From assembly GCA_022821385.1 (NCBI GenBank), contig JAJEDR010000057.1:1-64000 (forward strand): a stretch of 64,000 nucleotides of DNA, read 5' to 3'. The stretch comes from Rhodothermales bacterium. GTDB taxonomy: Bacteria; Bacteroidota; Rhodothermia; Rhodothermales; Bin80. Within the stretch, counting starts at the first letter, position 1. Each line of letters begins with the position of its first letter. This document shows, in pieces, positions 62,760 through 64,000 of this stretch. Position numbers and translations under genes: made by a program. The notes beneath the pieces were generated by a model that was not told where the DNA came from, ran no database searches, and worked only from the letters and a program-made list of their open reading frames with translations.

Positions 62760-64000
62760 ATGAACTTAAACAGTTACACCGTTAAAGCACGTGAGATTGT
62801 CCAGAAGGCGCTGGAAATCGCTGCAGGGAAAAACCACCAGGGATTGGATCCAGCGCACTTGCTGAAGGCGTTTTTGCTGGATCCCAACAGCATTGGCGTA
62901 ACGATCATGCAGCGACTTGGTACAGACTTGCAGGGTCTGCAAACCGAGGTGGATCAATTGCTTGAAAAATTGCCGGTGGTCACAGGATCATCGGTTGAAG
63001 GTGGCTATCTGACAAGCGAAGCCAAGCGCACTTTTGACAAAGCACTTGAGGAATCCCAGGCACTAAAGGATGAGTTTGTGAGCAGTGAGCATTTGCTCAT
63101 TGCCTTGGCTGCGGTCAGTGGGCCTGTAAGTCAAGCACTGACACGTCGCGGCGTGACCAAAAAGGCAATCCTCGGTGTACTCAAGGACGTTCGCGGCAAT
63201 CGGCGCGTCACCGATCAGCACGCTGAAGATCGCTATCGTGCACTGGAACGTTTTACCCGTAATCTAAACGAATTGGCCTCCACAGGAAAGATTGATCCAG
63301 TGATAGGGCGTGATGAAGAGATTCGACGGGTGTTGCAGATTCTTTCACGACGGAGAAAAAACAATCCGGTACTTATCGGAGAAGCAGGTGTGGGTAAAAC
63401 TGCGATTGCGGAGGGTATCGCAATTCGGATCGTGCAAGGGGATGTACCCGAAGGTCTAAAGTCCAGACGGCTGCACGCGCTTGATATGGGAGCTTTGATT
63501 GCAGGTGCCAAGTATCGGGGAGAATTTGAGGACCGATTGAAGGCCGTGGTCAAGGAGGTCACGGATGCAGATGGAGAAATTCTACTCTTCATTGACGAAA
63601 TCCACACTCTAGTGGGAGCCGGAGCTGCTGAAGGTGCAATGGATGCCGCCAACATTCTCAAGCCAGCCCTGGCAAGGGGCGATCTCCGTGCTATTGGTGC
63701 AACAACACTGGATGAATATCGAAAGTATTTCGAGAAAGACAAAGCACTGGAGCGGAGGTTTCAGACAGTCTTGGTGAGCGAGCCTGATCTGGATGATGCA
63801 ATTTCAATTCTCCGGGGTATCCGTGAACGTTACGAAGTGCACCACGGAGTGCGCATTACCGATGCAGCAATCGTTGCTGCCGCCCAATTGAGCAATCGAT
63901 ATATCGGGGATCGGCACTTACCGGACAAGGCGATTGATCTGGTTGATGAAGCTATGGCTCGCCTGCGGACTGAGATCGACTCACTTCCCGAGGAACTGGA
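62760..64000 (+). CDS. clpB: ATP-dependent chaperone ClpB (3' truncated by window end)
   Basis: [100 protein letters not shown]. Confidence 0.97.
   Translation, partial: MNLNSYTVKAREIVQKALEIAAGKNHQGLDPAHLLKAFLLDPNSIGVTIMQRLGTDLQGLQTEVDQLLEKLPVVTGSSVEGGYLTSEAKRTFDKALEESQALKDEFVSSEHLLIALAAVSGPVSQALTRRGVTKKAILGVLKDVRGNRRVTDQHAEDRYRALERFTRNLNELASTGKIDPVIGRDEEIRRVLQILSRRRKNNPVLIGEAGVGKTAIAEGIAIRIVQGDVPEGLKSRRLHALDMGALIAGAKYRGEFEDRLKAVVKEVTDADGEILLFIDEIHTLVGAGAAEGAMDAANILKPALARGDLRAIGATTLDEYRKYFEKDKALERRFQTVLVSEPDLDDAISILRGIRERYEVHHGVRITDAAIVAAAQLSNRYIGDRHLPDKAIDLVDEAMARLRTEIDSLPEEL

Overview
The window appears to come from a Rhodothermota/Bacteroidota-like genome. This is judged from protein flavour: LptD, an NagB-PIG-L fusion, a short GT5 glycogen synthase, Tat-type Gfo/Idh/MocA oxidoreductases and DUF1080/PSD1/DUF1501 proteins. 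Positions ~0.7-30 kb and 56.9-64 kb are mostly housekeeping or metabolic genes: lptD, a ROK kinase, a ftsB-like gene, eno, TPR and outer-membrane proteins, nagB, msrA, PSD1/DUF1501, a paralogous pair of 6-bladed beta-propeller lipoproteins, an Fe-S oxidoreductase, apbE, yceI, a nitrilase, and a clpB cut by the window end. Between ~30.8 and 56.2 kb is an accessory/defence island. Its core is a tight minus-strand operon: SNF2 helicase (DrmD-like), Eco57I/PglX-like DNA methyltransferase, and a 2062-aa DEAD/DEAH-DUF1998 helicase. The large helicase has a candidate PD-(D/E)XK/Vsr-like domain C-terminal to the DUF1998 cysteine cluster. The operon looks like a DISARM/Druantia-like hybrid with no separate drmC. 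The methyltransferase frame is broken by one nucleotide exactly at a G7 tract, so it is either phase variable, a programmed frameshift or a sequencing error. A decayed relic of the same DrmD-MTase junction lies ~20 kb away at ~62.34-62.58 kb. The island also carries a TIR/zinc-ribbon protein, a DUF262-DUF1524 (GmrSD-like) nuclease, a DUF4145 HEPN-like protein and a small basic-protein/4-TM gene pair. Several diverged tandem duplications occur: propeller genes, small membrane proteins, a three-copy coiled-coil TM gene array with a precise 120-bp 5' deletion, and an msrA/nagB 3'-end relic. All family assignments come from reading motifs by eye; no database search was possible.
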